DNA of 15,576 nucleotides. Source: Piscirickettsiaceae bacterium. Its GTDB lineage: Bacteria > Pseudomonadota > Gammaproteobacteria > PS1 > Pseudothioglobaceae. Each line of letters begins with the position of its first letter. Within the stretch, counting starts at the first letter, position 1. The position numbers and the translations under genes were made by a program. Location: positions 1 through 15,576 of the forward strand of contig DTVJ01000351.1 in NCBI GenBank assembly GCA_012963565.1. The letters are read 5' to 3'. Below the pieces are notes generated by a model. That model ran no database searches, had not been told where the DNA came from, and was given only the letters and a program-made list of their open reading frames with translations. Shown piece by piece: positions 14,887 through 15,576 of this stretch.

Positions 14887-14914
14887 AAAAAAGCACCAGT
14901 TACGGTGCTTTTTT
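14887..14914. terminator. Bidirectional Rho-independent terminator
   Basis: AAAAAAGCACC and GGTGCTTTTTT form a perfect 11-base stem around the loop AGTTAC. The GC part is followed by six T on the plus strand and, because the repeat is symmetric, also by six T on the minus strand. It serves the secreted-protein gene on plus (stop at 14844) and the 42-codon ORF on minus (stop at 14923-14925). Confidence 0.9.
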
Positions 14915-14922
14915 GTTATATT

Positions 14923-15051
14923 TTATGTTTTCGCATGCAACAATAAAGTAACTTGTTGATACATCATTGCCACTTGAGAAGCACAAATACCTCTTCGAAT
15001 CAGTGAAAATGCTTTGCTTTTTATGACATCACTCTTTCCAACTTCCTTCAT
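14923..15051 (-). CDS. Candidate 42-residue small protein
   Basis: A minus-strand ORF from ATG 15051 encodes 42 residues starting MKEVGKSDVIKSKAFSLIRR and ending in LLLHAKT. It has AGGA 7 bases before the ATG and ends 8 bases before a strong terminator that works in its direction, so all parts of a one-gene unit are present. The sequence is basic. Residues 13-34 (KAFSLIRRGICASQVAMM...) resemble the rhythm of a helix-turn-helix, with a Gly at the turn, but too little remains to call a family. It may be a true small protein, or the leftover N-terminus of a larger DNA-binding protein or recombinase. A chance ORF cannot be excluded. Confidence 0.45.
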   Translation of the reverse strand: MKEVGKSDVIKSKAFSLIRRGICASQVAMMYQQVTLLLHAKT

Positions 15052-15167
15052 TTTAGATTCCTTATTATTTTAAAAAATCAAGCTCATATTAGCACATAAT
15101 TACAGATCATTTTGGCTAATTTTTTAAGTAATTTAATAAATTTAAAGTGCAAGTAATGGCGTAAGTG
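15052..15167. other. AT-rich intergenic spacer, no gene seen
   Basis: This spacer separates the TPR gene from the 42-codon ORF, both on minus. It is very AT-rich. A TAATAT box lies in it on the minus strand but without a fitting -35, and no terminator hairpin with a U-tract is visible behind the TPR gene, so read-through from that gene into the small ORF is possible. Confidence 0.5.
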
Positions 15168-15576
15168 TTAGAGGTGGGGTGTACGTTTAAATTTTTTCTG
15201 CATAGAGCGAATTTTTAACACGCGTTCCTGTAACTGTTTAGATAATTCATTGCGATTTGTATCTCTATATAATATTGATAAATTTTCAAGAATAATAGCT
15301 ACATCTGGATGAAATAACCCAAGGTTTTGTTCGACTGAAGCCAACGCACGTTTATATAATAACTCGGCTTCATCAAACCTTTTAAAGTGATCATTTAAAA
15401 GAGCTAGATTGGTTTGTGTTCTGGCAACATCAAGATGGTTTGGTCCAAGTGTATCTAGGCGAATGTTAAGTGCGCGTCTATATAGAGGCTCTGCTTTTTG
15501 GTAATTACCAAGTGTATGATGGATGAAAGCTAACACATTAAGACTACTTGCTGTGCTTGGGTGTTTTTCTCCGATA
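15168..15576 (-). CDS. TPR-repeat protein, kinesin-light-chain type (3' part only)
   Basis: The frame is open to the right edge, so only the C-terminal 135 residues are seen; a GTG at 15536 is an internal codon, not a demonstrated start. The visible part contains three consecutive 42-residue TPR units of the TPR_12 type. They begin IGEKHPSTAS, LGPNHLDVAR and LGLFHPDVAI, each continuing with the pattern Nxxx(L/I)xxxxx(r/n)(y/f)xxAExLYxRAL. The third is degenerate at its second helix. A short basic tail (KKFKRTPHL) ends the protein. Such arrays are protein-binding scaffolds; in bacteria they often occur in long, variable proteins, sometimes with an N-terminal effector or NB-ARC domain, which would lie outside the window. 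Partner and function cannot be inferred. Confidence 0.85.
   Translation of the reverse strand, partial: IGEKHPSTASSLNVLAFIHHTLGNYQKAEPLYRRALNIRLDTLGPNHLDVARTQTNLALLNDHFKRFDEAELLYKRALASVEQNLGLFHPDVAIILENLSILYRDTNRNELSKQLQERVLKIRSMQKKFKRTPHL

Noticed and set aside
14884..14946. 20-codon plus-strand ORF beginning at the terminator (MKKAPVTV...)
   Set aside because: Its first codons are the terminator stem itself and there is no ribosome site; coding is very unlikely.
1..15576. CRISPR array, tRNA, rRNA, insertion sequence or phage remnant
   Set aside because: No spaced direct repeats, cloverleaf with a T-loop, rRNA segment, transposase or terminal inverted repeats were found on reading both strands by eye.

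Overview
The window reads as ordinary chromosome of an AT-rich gammaproteobacterium. The protein set is gammaproteobacterial in flavour: a single-chain PurL of about 1,280 residues, HtpX, Hsp33, a CGFS glutaredoxin, YebC and DUF502. The low GC and the gene set suggest a SUP05/Thioglobus-type or related marine sulfur-oxidiser lineage, but that is an impression of style and no marker gene proves it.

Layout: at the left edge three plus-strand genes encode a tRNA U34 hydroxylase (trhO), a small RsmC/YbxB-like methyltransferase and monothiol glutaredoxin (grxD), the last ending in a GU-containing hairpin. They converge on a block of eight minus-strand genes covering 1973-12297, read as htpX, map, DUF502 protein, aspS, nadA, yebC, purL, ygjP-like peptidase. 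Gaps are 4 to 43 bases, and yebC/purL and purL/ygjP overlap, so this looks like one long transcription unit with possible internal promoters. A sigma-32-like heat-shock promoter sits in front of htpX. Most members serve protein synthesis and its quality control (AspRS, N-terminal Met removal, polyproline stall relief, membrane proteolysis), with one NAD and one purine biosynthesis step.

Right of htpX, a tiny lipoprotein gene diverges from it. An RluA-family pseudouridine synthase (minus) and Hsp33 (hslO, plus) then diverge from a shared CATG in which each could place its ATG. The Hsp33 keeps only two of the four cysteines that normally form its zinc redox switch. The last 1.3 kb is looser: a secreted small protein of unknown function behind a candidate promoter with an inverted repeat around its -10 element, a strong bidirectional terminator, a 42-codon minus-strand small ORF ending at that terminator, and the 3' part of a kinesin-light-chain-type TPR gene running off the right edge.

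No mobile element, CRISPR array, tRNA or rRNA was seen. The points most worth a second look are the degenerate Hsp33 switch, the candidate operator/structured leader before the secreted protein, the small ORF, the heat-shock promoter heading the operon, and the signature of a nondiscriminating AspRS.
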